NCBI RefSeq assembly: GCF_963583255.1
Contig: NC_084813.1
Span: 21,508,002 to 21,572,001, forward strand
Length of the DNA: 64,000 nt
Source: Pyrus communis
Lineage: Eukaryota; Streptophyta; Magnoliopsida; Rosales; Rosaceae
Direction: 5' to 3'
The position numbers and the translations under genes were made by a program. The notes below the pieces were generated by a model. It was not told the origin of the DNA and made no database searches. It was given only the letters and a program-made list of their open reading frames with translations. Position 1 is the first letter of the stretch. Each line of letters starts with the position of its first letter. Positions 1 through 11,757 of this stretch are shown here, piece after piece.

Positions 1-652
1 TTTATACCTTCACAACCTCGTGTTCAACATACATAGTCAAAATCTTTCATAAGAACACGAAATCAAGAAAAGGGTAGGAGTTTTACTTTAGTCACTTTAT
101 AGACGACGTGAATAAGTAGCACAAGGTTTATGGTTTCAGTTACACCCCCAACCTAACACCAACTTTGCCTTCATTTCATGTCATAAAAAAGCATGCATCT
201 TTTACTTGTTTTTAACCCCTTGAAATTGATTGTCTACTTGCAAGTTCCAACTGGCCTCTGCCTTCAACTGTCTCTACTTAAATTCCGCACCATGAACGCA
301 ACCACCCGCAAGCCAAATATAAACATAGAGATACAATAAAAAAAATTGACAGAAATAGAATTGCGCATCTCATTGGGTTTATTCTCGAATATATAGTCAT
401 TAGCTTGCGTTAGAATTTGATGCAGTGTGCTAAACGTATGTAAAATTGTGTCTAAAAGCAACAAGTTTAAGCGGCATTTGGTGCGTCGGATTGGAGTGAC
501 GACGATTGAACTGAGAAATATGAATAACGCAAAGTAAAAGATACCGAAAATCAAATAGTCATTAAATTAAACTACTAAAGACCTAGCTAGCTATACATGC
601 AAATTAACAAATCACCCTTTTGCTAGAAGAAACATGCAAATTAGCCAATAAT
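1..652. other. Intergenic / 3' flank, no gene recognised
   Basis: AT-rich sequence with only short chance reading frames. The right-hand part is likely the 3' untranslated region of the small minus-strand gene that ends at 653. No repeat or RNA gene was recognised. Confidence 0.5.
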
Positions 653-859
653 TTATCGATAAGAACGAAGAACAGCTCCACAGAAAGTACATATTATGGC
701 CCTCCAAGATTTCCAATAAAACGGGACGTAACAAAATCTTGTAGCGGTCTTCATGTCCGCCACGCTCGCTCCCCCGCCGCACCGCGAGCATATTCCCGCC
801 GCCGGCTTGCTCCCCTGCACTTGCCTCTTCTGATCCACCAGAAAACAAAACACCACCAT
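653..859 (-). CDS. Small conserved plant protein with two Cys pairs (zinc-ribbon-like)
   Basis: A 68-residue single-exon protein. The N-terminus is hydrophobic (MVVFCFLVDQKR). A CSRCGGG motif lies near residue 25 and a CTFCGA motif near residue 58. The two CxxC pairs could bind one zinc ion. The segments FCYVPFYWKSW and the C-terminal LRSYR match, as I recall it, a family of very small uncharacterised plant proteins, some loosely labelled 'methyltransferase-related'. I can see no catalytic domain, so I give no function. The start is the only ATG giving the family-like N-terminus, and a TATA-like box lies about 100 bases upstream. A longer frame overlaps on the same strand (848-612) but lacks these motifs. 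Confidence 0.72.
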   Translation of the reverse strand: MVVFCFLVDQKRQVQGSKPAAGICSRCGGGASVADMKTATRFCYVPFYWKSWRAIICTFCGAVLRSYR

Positions 860-956
860 TCTGTTCCGGTTTCGGCTTTTAACTGACTTCTGAAGAGAGA
901 ACCAAAAAATGTGAGATGTTGGTTTTGGAAGCTGAAAAATAAGAAATGAAAATTTT

Positions 957-966
957 GCTTATATGT
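957..966 (-). promoter_or_regulatory. TATA-like box of the small Cys-pair gene
   Basis: Reading the minus strand, CATATAAGC lies about 100 bases upstream of the ATG at 859. That suits a TATA box with a 5' leader of roughly 70 bases. Position and motif are the only evidence. Confidence 0.35.
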
Positions 967-1797
967 GCGTCAGACAAGTTATAGATCGAGCAAGTTTTGT
1001 TGCCATTGCTGTTTCTGACCGTTGGATGAGTTCGGGGTTTAGGGCATCATGGCTCATGCAACAAGGCCAGTACATTTTTGCCAGCTGGCTGGGGAATTTA
1101 GAGATGAGAACATGAGATCATGGCCGTACACGTGGTGGGAGATGGTGGTTTCAGAATGCTGTGGTGATTAATATGGGCGTGAGATGGTGAAGAGATTTTT
1201 CAGTGTGATCGAAACACGATGTGATACATCATGTGTTATTATGTAAATGGTATGATATATGTGTTAAAAAATTAATAACTTAGAAAATAAAAAATTTCAC
1301 CACTTATATAAAAGTACATAGTATATCATCCGTATTTCGATTCCAATGAAAAATTTCTCCGTGAATGTGTGTGGCAGTTAGTAGGTATTGAAGTTGATTT
1401 GGAATGGGCTTCGGTTGGCCGAGTTTTATAGTCAAATCTTTGAAAATCCAACGGCCATCCGTCGTCCAAGTGGAAAATAAAAATGGAAATACGGTTGACA
1501 GAGGAAAAATAAGGGAGCCTTAACTTTTGTTTGGCCGCTGAGAAAATTGGAAGGGAAAATTGACTTGTACACATCTTGTTGTTTAGGGGAAAAGAAATTT
1601 GAATGGTTCCCTTTTTGCCCTACTATATTGGAAAACAAAATTGCAGTAGCAAATGTGTTTCTGTACAGTGTAACAACACAGATGGGAAATACAATACATG
1701 TTTCGTCAAATCCGGTACATTTATACAATACGGTATTAGATGCATGAACTTGTTTCTGTACAGTCTAACAACACAAGGAGTTTATACCTTCAAACAA
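967..1797. other. Intergenic spacer
   Basis: No gene was recognised. A short motif, TTTCTGTACAGT followed by CTAACAACACA or GTAACAACACA, occurs twice, near 1659 and 1752, just beyond the 3' end of the PPR gene. The open frames here show no family resemblance. Confidence 0.45.
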
Positions 1798-4700
1798 TTA
1801 CACATCCTCAAGATCTGAAGTAGCCTCATCGGACTCATCTTTAGTTTCGGAACCCGTCTTTTGTTCTGAGTAGAACTCATATCTCATCTCTTGGCTAACG
1901 AGTTTGGCAAGGTCATGCCTGTTGGCATCTGTATAGGCATCCATAACAGCTTTGTACAAGGAATGATTTGGCTCTATCTCTTCGTATTTCAACCGGCTGT
2001 ATATTCGCTTCACACCTTCGACCATACCAGCTTTTCCATAGCAACCTACTAGGTTAATATACGTTACAACGTCTGGCTCCAGGTCTTCATCTTGCATTCT
2101 CATGAACATGTTCAGAGCCTCGTCGATCTCCCCAGCAGCCCCATAAGCATATATCGCGACGTTATAGAGAAAAGAATCGAGCTTTACATCAGTTTTTGTG
2201 AATTTCTCACAGGACTCGAGCGCCAAAGCATGCATACCCACCATAGAGAAGACACTGGTGATGACAGCTTGCCTAGAGTAAGGTTTCCCTTCATGGTAGG
2301 ATGACTCTAACTGCGTCACTGCTTCAATTGAAACACCTTTTTTCAATATTGTGAATAATACTTTAAAAGTCCCGACATCTGGCAAGAGTTTCCGAGTTAC
2401 CATCTCATGCAATAATTCGCCACATTCACGGAGCTGCCCGTTAATGGCATAACATGACATTACCTTGTTAAATGAACCGCAGTCCCTCACCAGACCTGAC
2501 AGTTTCATTTCCTCTGCTATATCAATGGCTTCATCAAGCATGCCCACACTCTTGTAAAGATATATCATGGTCGCATATGTTATCTCATTTGCCCAAGCCT
2601 TGGCTCTCAGTTTTTCAAAAATCAATTCGGCTTCAGACACCATCCCATGGTCTGCATAAAGATCGATCATGCTGTTAGATGCAACAATATTTCGGGCACC
2701 CTCTAGATCTTTCAATCTCTCATAGAGTACTTTCGCCCCGTCAAGGGAGTCCACCTTACTATATGCCTTTAGGAGGGATGAAAGAACTATTTGATTTGCA
2801 GAAATCCCAGACTCTTCCATGTGACGAAAATACTTCAATGCTTCTTCAACTCTGCCATTTTCTACAAATCCGTTGATCAAAGAACCATATACAAATTCAT
2901 TTGGTTTTACTCCCGAATTGACCAAGTCTTGGTACACATCAATTGCATCAGAAAGCTGGCCAAGGCGAGCACAGCATCCAATAAGAGCAGAGAAGGCTAG
3001 AGAGTGTGGCTTAAAACCCATTTCCCGCATTTCAGTTAAAACATCCCTTGCCTGGTCCACTAAATCACCTCCTGAGAACATCTGAATGAGAGAATTATAC
3101 GTGCAGTTATCGGGCCAAGTCCCATGATTTCTCATGCCCTTGAAGAGTGAAAAAGCTTTATCATAAAGCTTTGCCTTACCATAAGCTTTGATCATGACGT
3201 TATACTCCATAACATCCTTCTTTTGTCTTACCAAGTCTTTCTTCCTATAGAATACCGCCTCAGCTTCGGTCCAAAATCCCCTTTCAGCATATGCATCTAT
3301 AATTGCTGCACATGTCTTTGATGATAACTCACCACTCAACTGGCATTTCTCGTAAAACAACTTAGCCCGATCAAGCTTTCCTTCAGCAATATACATCTTG
3401 ATGACACCAGGAACAGAATGCTCATCGACACGCACACCAGATTTCTCCATATCCTGAATCACAGTCTCCACTTCTCGGACCATGTTTCTCTCACATAACA
3501 CGTGAAGAATAGTCCTGTGAGAGACGACATCTGGGGAAAGACCCACCTCTCTGATCTTCCTATAACAGTTCAGAGCAGCATCAATGTTCCCCATATCGGC
3601 ATACAGAGATAGAAAAATGTTATAAGTTCTTGTGTCAGGAGAAATTCCCCTTTCTTCCATCTTGCTAAGCAAAGTTTCCGCTTCCGACAAATGCCCATTA
3701 CTTCCACAAGTAAAGATCATAGTGTTGAAAGTTATGACATCCATTGGGACCCCAGATTTCATCATTTCTCCAAACACATTCGCTGCATCATCCAGACGCC
3801 CTGCCTTCCCGTACAAATCAATCAAAGCATTATATGTCGTTGCCTGTCGTGGTTTTTGAACAGAGTTCTGTGTATCCAATGAGGTCGTAACCTTTGATGT
3901 GGGAATTCTCCCACCTGTCTTGAAAAGTTCAGTGGACAAGAAATGCTTAAAACTAATAGGCTCTGAGCCATAACTATTCACAGAGTCACCCATTGAATTC
4001 AAATCTAGTTCATCGAGCTCAATCTTCCCGGTGCACCAATCCTTATAAAACTTATCAGCCCTATCAAACTCTCCTGCATCCTTCAAGGCCCGAACAACCG
4101 TATTCATTGTAACATCATCCGGAAACATTCCCCTCAGTTTCATGTGCTTAATCCACAAAAGTGCTTCCTTCACAAGGCCGGCTTTCCCATACACATCAAC
4201 GAGCATTGCATACGTGTTGTTTGTTGGCAGAACACCCCTTTTCGCCATTTCAATCCAACAAAGCCTCAATTCATCCCACTTCTGAGCCCTACCCAATTTC
4301 CGAAGCACCACATTATAGTGTATTACATTGGGAACATACTCTTTCTGTGCCTTGAACCACTCGAAAACACGCAGAACCCTTTCCCAGCTTTTTTGTTCCT
4401 TGAGAATTAGTCTGTTCTTTCGGATTCAAATTTTCACCTAACGAATTAAGGGTCTTTTCAAAATCATTTTCGGACTCTATAGACCGCAAAATCGAAGACA
4501 ACACGCCTCCATACCCCTTCTTCTTACCGTTAATCGAAGAAACTTTCGTGGGCAAAACCGAAGATTTCGAATGACACTGAATCTTAAACCCTACAAAAAC
4601 CCTAGAACCTCTCAAATTCTGTTTCTGAGCTCGTGAATTCACAATCGTTTCGAAATTCGGAGAATTGGGTAAGTTAAATTCTAGAAAAGCCCTAGCTCTG

Positions 4701-4822
4701 AAAGGACATTGATGGGGGTTTCTAAGCTTACTTGGTGAAAAAGTGCGACGACTGTGAATTGAGCTCTGGAAACTTTCTTGCCCTAATTCCATGGAGCTGT
4801 AACTCTGGCTGTGAAGCATCAT
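1798..4822 (-). CDS. Organellar P-class PPR protein, At1g73710-like, with a broken frame
   Basis: An intronless gene for a pentatricopeptide repeat protein. PPR proteins bind organellar RNA one base per repeat and act in its processing or stability. Residues 1 to about 138 (4822 to 4409) begin MMLHSQSYSS and look like a plastid transit region plus linker. The remaining roughly 870 residues carry about twenty 35-residue repeats such as TYNALIDLYGKAGRLDDAA. They end in an acidic tail (DEATSDLEDV). Order and length, about 1,007 residues if joined, match Arabidopsis At1g73710 as I recall it. The frame breaks at about 4408. Upstream, KEQT is read in one frame, and the expected ILKEQKSWERVL follows in another. 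A 2-base loss (GT on the coding strand) explains this. As it stands the gene encodes only a 169-residue N-terminal peptide and a long frame without an obvious start. It is either a recent pseudogene or allele, or a sequencing error. Confidence 0.85.
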
Positions 4823-5200
4823 TGCCTGCTTTCTACTAGGACTCTTCGGCGGTGGGGGCTCGACGGATTTTTCAGCTCAGAGAGTTTTATTAGGGGTTTT
4901 CCTGCTGCAGCCCCTGGAAGTTGTTCCTCTCGTGTAGGAACAATATGAGCCTCAGGGCTAAAACCGACCAGATATTTTGAATCTTTATATTGAATTTCAA
5001 TTGCAGCTTAAACAAAGTGCTTTCTTAAAATGCATTTAACATGTGCTTTTTCTTGAAGTACTTTTATGAAGTAGAAACACTTATAAGTGTTTTTTGTTTT
5101 TTTTTTTCCTTTTTCAATTAGAATCAGAAACGCTTTTGATTGTCAAGAAGCATTTAAAATTAAATGTAAGTACATTTATTTTATGTCATGTATTCTTGAC
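4823..5200. other. Spacer between PPR 5' flank and SCAMP 3' end
   Basis: This holds the probable 5' leader of the minus-strand PPR gene and the 3' flank of the SCAMP gene, with T-rich runs near 5090-5110. No additional gene was seen. Confidence 0.4.
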
Positions 5201-5481
5201 CATAAAATAGTTTCTCAGCTGAAAGCGAAAACAGTTACCGAACAAGTTATAGGTTTCAGTTCTTTATAAATGAGTACAGAAACTGAAGTTGTAGCAGATT
5301 CAAAACTGTAGAGACAATAACTACACACGAAGAAACCAAAGAGCGACATCCATCTGACTGCACAGCCTAACAAGTTACGTTTAACTATCCCGAAAATCAT
5401 CTGGTTTGTGAAGAAACCATCGACCGACAATAAAATAATTCCTAACGAGTTACTATCCCAAGTCCATAGATTTTGGCCACT

Positions 5482-8400
5482 TCATATTGCTGCCATCATG
5501 GTGGTTCGTGCAGCCTCCCGCTTCACCTCTTCTGCCTTTCCGCTGCCTCGGAAATACGTGTATACTTGCTGCAAAAACGACGCACAAAGAGTCAGTTTCT
5601 CCGAAGAGGGGGAAGAAACGCAGAGTCAAGGGCAAGAGAAGAATGCCAGTTTGTTAATCGTCGAACCTGAATAACCCAAATGCTGAGAAGCGTTTCCAAG
5701 ACGTACAATGCAAATCCAATGAAGTAGAGTATCTGAAATGAAGAAACAAAGTCTGAGTCTTCACTGCGTCATCAACTCAAGAGAATACTTCAAGATCAAA
5801 CCACTGACGGAGCAATCCAACAGTTCAAGTTTTTCGACTGAATTGAAAAATTCTTGTGACTAACACTGCTAGATTGCTGTCTAGCTGAAAAACAAAGTTG
5901 TCTGCCGCTTGCAATTACTTGAGGACAATATGGAAGCCAACATGTAATACTGAAAGCCTGAAACTTACCCCAACCGAAACGTTGTAACTCATCAGTTCTA
6001 TTGCAGGCAAAATACCCCTGTCAACATGATCACACCGCAGAAAAATGAGCTTCAGAGCAGAAAGAAAACAGTGTTCAGGAGGAAATACGGTTAATATACA
6101 TTTCTTCATTGCGGAAATAGAATACGACTACAAGAAGCCAAATATTGGGAGAAAAGTTTAGCTAACAAGGTCTGCACGAAATCATAATTATAGAAGTAGC
6201 CCACATATGGATGCAAATTATCCACTAAAGCAATGTTAAGCTGAAAATTATGATTTTGAATGATGCATCCCTTATTCATTTTTCATTTCTGCCTTGTTCC
6301 TCCCTAAACGAAAGAATGAATGTAACTGAGCGATTAGTAAACCTTGTAGACTGCACAGTAAAGAAAACTTACGTGATAGATTTCCCTTTTAAGAAGATTG
6401 GAGGAGCAATTGCAGCGTAAATGCAAAACGCAATATGAAGCTGCAAATAGAAAATCAGGACACAAAAGTGAGGTAATTTTCACATCTCGAATGCAGAAAA
6501 TATAACTGCGGTAAGAACAAAACTCACCAGATAAGACAAGAAAAACCCAGCAAAACTCAGAGCACTATCAGTCCTGTAATAGATGGTACACAATTACAAC
6601 TATGAGACCTAATATGTTAGGATGAACAAATAACAGCAAGAAAAAAAGTATAAGATAAAATATATGTCGGACAAATGACCGAGAAGTGCACAATGCATAG
6701 GCCTTGAGCCTCATATACAGTTCTGGCATAGTGATATACAACAAGGTCGTATCCATGGAATCGTAAATACCTCATAGCACGATAAAGAGGGCGATACCAG
6801 ACGAAATAGGCTACAGGAACAGTTGCTAGGAAGTAGATTATAGCCAGAAGCCAAATTATTACACCTGCAAGAGGATACAAGTTCAGACTAAATTTTAAGT
6901 TCATTTATAATGGTTAATAGGTCTACACTAAGTCGCAGATCAAACCTTCTCCTTTGATCCAGGCTACAGTAACTGCCAGAATATTCCACAGGAGACACAC
7001 AATCAAACCTGAACAGTGCCATAAACTTAGTTAACTTAAACAACTACAGAATTTTTTTCATTTAATAGTTAGAAGATCTTTTGGTACCAAAACAAGGTAC
7101 GATATAAAAAGTTCAACAAGATTGCCTTGACCCAACCGAATAATGCAAAAGCAAAACCCAACTCTGAGAATTATAAGAGTAAATTTGAACAAATCATTCG
7201 ATCTATATTGCTTCTAGATCCCTTTTTCTGGCAATGTTATAACTTTTGTAAGCAGTTTTAAACCCTAAACTACTAAAGTACATACAACAACAAAAAGGCG
7301 ATCAACGAAAAATCTGCAATCAAATATCATCTGGAAACTGAGGCACCTGTGTGAACGATCACAAAGAAAATAAATAAAACGTAACCTACCCAAAAATGTT
7401 GTGAACGCAACATACTGGATCTTCTGCAGATGGATTGGTATTTCATTTGCAATGTCATGATGGATGATGGGGAAAAATGGCGGCCAGTTCTTCTCCTCTA
7501 TAACAACTCCAGCTGCAGAACAAAACAAGGGAAATCACAAATTTGGACTTGGGTGTCATAGTTTTTCACAAGCACATATCAGAAAAGGGTGAACCTTGTT
7601 TTATGGCATCTTCTTTCCGCTTTAGTTCCTGGAAAAAGGACAATAAAATCGTAAACTCCACTTACTAAACAGAAGAGTAACTTGTTTAAAAGCATAAAAA
7701 TTCTCATTCAAATCAATGTTGCAAGGACTGCTTAAAGGTGTTCAAATAAAAACTTGGATCAAATATTTTGTTCACCAGAACATTTAATCGAAAGTGGTTG
7801 ATTATTCTTGTTCTCATTGCAACAATTGCGTGTAACGGTCTGGGAAATTTGTTTGTAAGATATTACCTGTTCCCTCTTTTTCAATTCAGCCTCTTTAGCT
7901 TTGAGTTCCTTCTCCTTTGCTTGTAAACTCTATAGCAACAAAAATAATAAGAAAAACAGAAAACCATTAATTGCTTGTACAATAAGTTAATAACAGATGA
8001 ACAAAAAGCCTTGACAATGTGATTCCACATCTTCCATATACTGACTACCTTTGAATTGTCAAGAGGAATATCGATTGTTGCATTGCGATCATAGGGTTCC
8101 GGAGGGAGGGGCGAAAGCCTTGGATTTGCAGGGGCAACACCTCCACCTCCATTCTACAAATTCAACAAAAAGTAATAAGATAGAAAGTTACAAACGAAAG
8201 GAACTTTCTTTACAAATGAGATGTTCTAAGCTACTCCAATCTACCGGAAATGAACCGATACCAACTAGGATGCAACCAGTCAGATCAGATTCTCCAATTT
8301 CACATAACCCACAAACATTTTATTTCTTTACTTTTCTTCGTTTTCTAAGAACCGAAACGGATCATCGAATAATCAAAACAAGCTACATTGCGGATTTCAA

Positions 8401-8592
8401 TTCCCAGTGGAATCAAATTCCAAAGAGAAACGGGAAACGCATTGAACATTTCGCACTCTGATCAAAAGAGTTTCAACATATCAGCAATTCCGATTCCAAA
8501 AACTCGTAACGTAAATGCAGGCCTGTAATGGAACTCACCGCAAAGGGATTGACCTCCTCGTCGGCGAAAGGGTTCGAATCGTATCGATTCAT
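5482..8592 (-). CDS. SCAMP: Secretory carrier-associated membrane protein (SCAMP)
   Basis: A four-pass membrane protein of the trans-Golgi network, endosome and plasma membrane recycling route. Twelve coding exons: 8592-8539, 8153-8049, 7929-7867, 7628-7595, 7512-7390, 7008-6946, 6864-6771, 6573-6528, 6440-6373, 6017-5969, 5732-5667 and 5568-5482. All have GT-AG borders and keep frame, giving 283 residues, the normal plant length. Exon 1 opens MNRYDSNPF, followed by VNPF, the N-terminal NPF repeats that bind EH-domain proteins. Exons 3-4 encode a charged coiled coil ([18 protein letters not shown]). Exons 5-11 carry the cytoplasmic amphipathic segment and four hydrophobic helices. Between helices 2 and 3 lies [10 protein letters not shown], the conserved SCAMP loop. 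The tail is [14 protein letters not shown] and ends in MMAAI. A broken partial copy of exons 9, 11 and 12 lies at 60.4-61.0 kb. Confidence 0.95.
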
Positions 8593-8699
8593 GGGAGCGA
8601 ACCAGGAGATCCACGCTCTGGCGACTCTGTGATAACAATGGGATTCCTTGTCGGGAATGCGAGAGTTAGAGGCTTCGGGAATTGGAATCGCCGATCATG

Positions 8700-8705
<6 letters not shown>

Positions 8706-8740
<35 letters not shown>
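8706..8740. repeat. (GA)n microsatellite in SCAMP 5' leader
   Basis: An uninterrupted run of GA dinucleotides about 115 bases upstream of the SCAMP start codon. It reads as (CT)n in the transcript, a common setting for plant 5' leaders and a likely polymorphic marker. Confidence 0.9.
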
Positions 8741-8744
<4 letters not shown>

Positions 8745-8961
8745 AGAGGTTATTGTGGTCGATTGGTGAGACGAAGAGTGTACGTACGGCCTTGGTTTTA
8801 GTGGGAGCTGTTTGTTTCCTGGGAAAATTGAAACGGAAAATTAGAGAAAATATTATATATGAAGGCGTTTGGCGGGGAAGCGTGGCGTGGGGCCTCTTTT
8901 TTTATCCCACGTGTAATATTTCAGACATTAAAAATTGGGAAGTGAAAAATGGCTTATTATA

Positions 8962-9725
8962 TTAGCACCCCAAATATATTGAATACACCCCACATACTTA
9001 ATACATCCTATATTTACTTTTTCAATTGAAAGTTATCTTAATACACTCCACGTAATTTCACTTAATACCCTCACACCCCATAGTCTCAACATACACCCCA
9101 CATTTTTTTACCTACACTCCACTCCCCAATTTTTTTTTTTTTTACTCAATGAAACCAGGTTGAAGAAGAATGTGGGGTTGATAGAACGCCTCTATGAATC
9201 ATTGGATTGAAGAATTTCATTGTATGTACAAAACAAACAATTATATGTGCATCTGCGAGAGCTTTTGGTATCATAGCCAAAAAGGCGAGTAGCTTGACTT
9301 GGACGCTCATCTCCTTCCCTTCCTGTTTGGGTGTAATTTGAAGCATCATAACGAGAATCCACATGTTCTGAGTCCCCTTTGTGAAAAGCGTCATAGCAAG
9401 GCAGATTCATACGGAGATGAAGTTGTAGTGGTACAATGAATGAAAATCAGGAGGCTATTGATCAATATCCCTAAGCTTTAAAGTTGTGATCAACGTGTTT
9501 GTAGTTTCATTGATTTAGGCTTTGTACTACAATAGAGGATGAGATTGGTTTTGAGAGTTGAAGAAAAATAATTGTAGGATATACACGTTAAAGTTGTGAT
9601 TTGGGGTGTATTTAGGTTTTTTATTTAACTTTATGAGGTTAAAATTATCATTGTATATTAGATATATAAGTGATTTAATATTAAATTTTAATGTGAGATG
9701 TATTTAACATTATGTGGGGTACTAA
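8962..9725. mobile_element. Putative TIR transposon (non-autonomous), TTAGCACCCC ends
   Basis: The left end reads TTAGCACCCCAAATAT. The reverse complement of the right end reads TTAGTACCCCACATAA. Further matching such as AATACACC against AATACATC gives imperfect inverted repeats of about 40 bases. The element is about 764 bases and is flanked by TA on both sides, which would suit a Tc1/mariner-type duplication, but two bases are weak evidence. No transposase frame was recognised; the inner frames (9146-9410) look like chance. Confidence 0.5.
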
Positions 9726-9841
9726 TAAAAAAAACCTAAAAAATAAGTCATATTTAATAGTCATTTCTTTGTCAGTAAGATTTGGAGGCACAATTTTATG
9801 ATTTTATCTAATGAAGACTGTCACCTCACTAGATTTATTTT

Positions 9842-10381
9842 GGCTTATTTTTAGCTATACCAAATTCAATTTTATTTTCACTTGCACTCTGTAACTCAAA
9901 AGTCATAACTCTACTTCTTAAAACTCGAAGTTCACTTCATTTTGTCTTCTGAACTCGATTTTAATCATATTTTGCCTCCTAAAACTTAAAAGTTATCTTT
10001 ATAAAACTCAAAATTTGTTTCACATTGTCTTAGATCTTTTAATTTTTTATGTGGATTTGATTTGGGTGCTCTACGCTCGTCAATTTCTTTTTTATTTTAT
10101 TTTTCACCTCTTCAATTTCTATTAAACTTAATATTCTCTACTTGTTGAATGTTAACACATAATAGAAGGTTATAATCAAATTTATTGCACATGTGACATA
10201 GTCTTATTAAGTGTTCGAACCCGCATATGTTTAGAAGGCGACTTATAAGTTTTAGAGATGAGAGTCTACAAGTCAAAGTGAAACGAATTTTGAGTTTTAA
10301 GGAGTAAAGCGATGTCTTTTGAGTTACAGAGGGCAAAGTAAGTTAAAATAGAGTTTCAAGAGGCGTAGCTAAAAATAAGTA
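9842..10381. mobile_element. Mutator-type non-autonomous element with 9-bp TSD
   Basis: The ends are inverted copies: GGCTTATTTTTAGCT on the left and, reverse complemented, TTACTTATTTTTAGCT on the right. Similarity continues for well over 100 bases (for example CTCTGTAACTCAAAAG in both arms). The 9-base sequence ATTTATTTT lies directly outside both ends (9833-9841 and 10382-10390). A 9-base duplication with long inverted ends is the Mutator pattern. The flank is AT-rich, so a chance match is possible. There is no coding capacity. Confidence 0.65.
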
Positions 10382-10390
10382 ATTTATTTT

Positions 10391-11757
10391 CTTAATAGTA
10401 TATTGATAGAGATTAAATTTGAATTTTAGAAGAGAACGAGATCGTCATGTATTAGATTGTACTAGCACCTAAATGGATTTATATATATCTATACAAGAAA
10501 AAGGAGGAGCTATTTGCGTTCAACTCTTTGAGGCTTGCATTGTGGGAATGCATTAAGGGAGAGTGCAAAGCGGTGATTAAGTAAAACCACAATCACTAAG
10601 GTATCAAATTTGTTTTAACTATTTAACACCAATTAAAATAGCTTCAATTAAGACCAATCAAAATGAATTCAATGCGGACTTGGTTTTCTTAAGGCAGCTG
10701 ATTTTGTAGCTGTCGGCGAAGTGGTTGCGGCAGTGGCGGCACGCTTGATGGGATTAGGGTTATGGTTTTCCTTTTATGATTTTGTCTTATTGTTGAAGGG
10801 TTTTTTTGGCTTTTCCCAATTTTTATTGAGCCGCTTGTTGTAACTTGAATTGGGACATTTAAAATTAGTAAAGTTATGTGTTTTCTCATAAAACAATTAA
10901 CCATTGGTTATTATTAAATTTTACTCTTCGAGACGGTAAATTGACTATAATGCTCATATAATCCTTTGCCTTTTCTACCTATTGTGTAATCAACCTATGC
11001 AAGAACTATTATATTCTCAATACATCTCCTCACGAGTACGGCAGAATTTATCAAATACGCAGATACACGGAAATTGGAATACATGCAGCCAAATTGGTTG
11101 TACTTGTAGCATGTCAATGAAGTGTCCATCCTAACATCATGTTTAAGTTGAAACATTCAAACTGAAACCAGTTTTAACTTCATCTTCACTACTTGACTAA
11201 TGCAGTCGCAACATGTTGCTAAAACTACAATCAACCGATGCGTGAAGAGCCTAAATGGCTGAACAAATCAAATTCCTGCCGTTGTTTATGAGTGATTCGG
11301 GCATTCGGCTTTTCAATCCGTGAAAAATTCGCAGTGCACGTCAGTTACGAAATGGAATAGAACAATTTGAACCGGTAGAAATCAAATTTGCAAGGCATCA
11401 CAGAAATACAGCAGCTGAAAATGATTCACCATCAAGAACTTCTAGTGACAAACAATAATTGCTAAACAATTGGGTTAGCTCATTCTTGCAAGATAGACGA
11501 CGTTGCACAAGTTTAAATAATAATTGAATGACCAGAAAATATGAACACCAAAATCGGACTGTTGAGCTGTTCACATTCCAGAACTGGCGTAGTTGATTGC
11601 AGCGAGCACTCCCTGGAAACGCTTGTGATGTGAATGTTGATGGTGATAGTTCCGGCCATCATCTGCAGCACGTTTACACAGATGTCTCTTCTTGGTTCTA
11701 GCAGTAGCTACAACTAGTACACCCCCATCAATACTAGTGTGGTCATTAGGTCTATTT
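10391..11757. other. Intergenic spacer and SRF 3' flank
   Basis: No gene was recognised. The part next to 11758 is presumably the 3' untranslated region of the SRF gene. A frame runs past the SRF stop in another phase (11571-11792) but is a shadow of the last exon. Confidence 0.4.
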
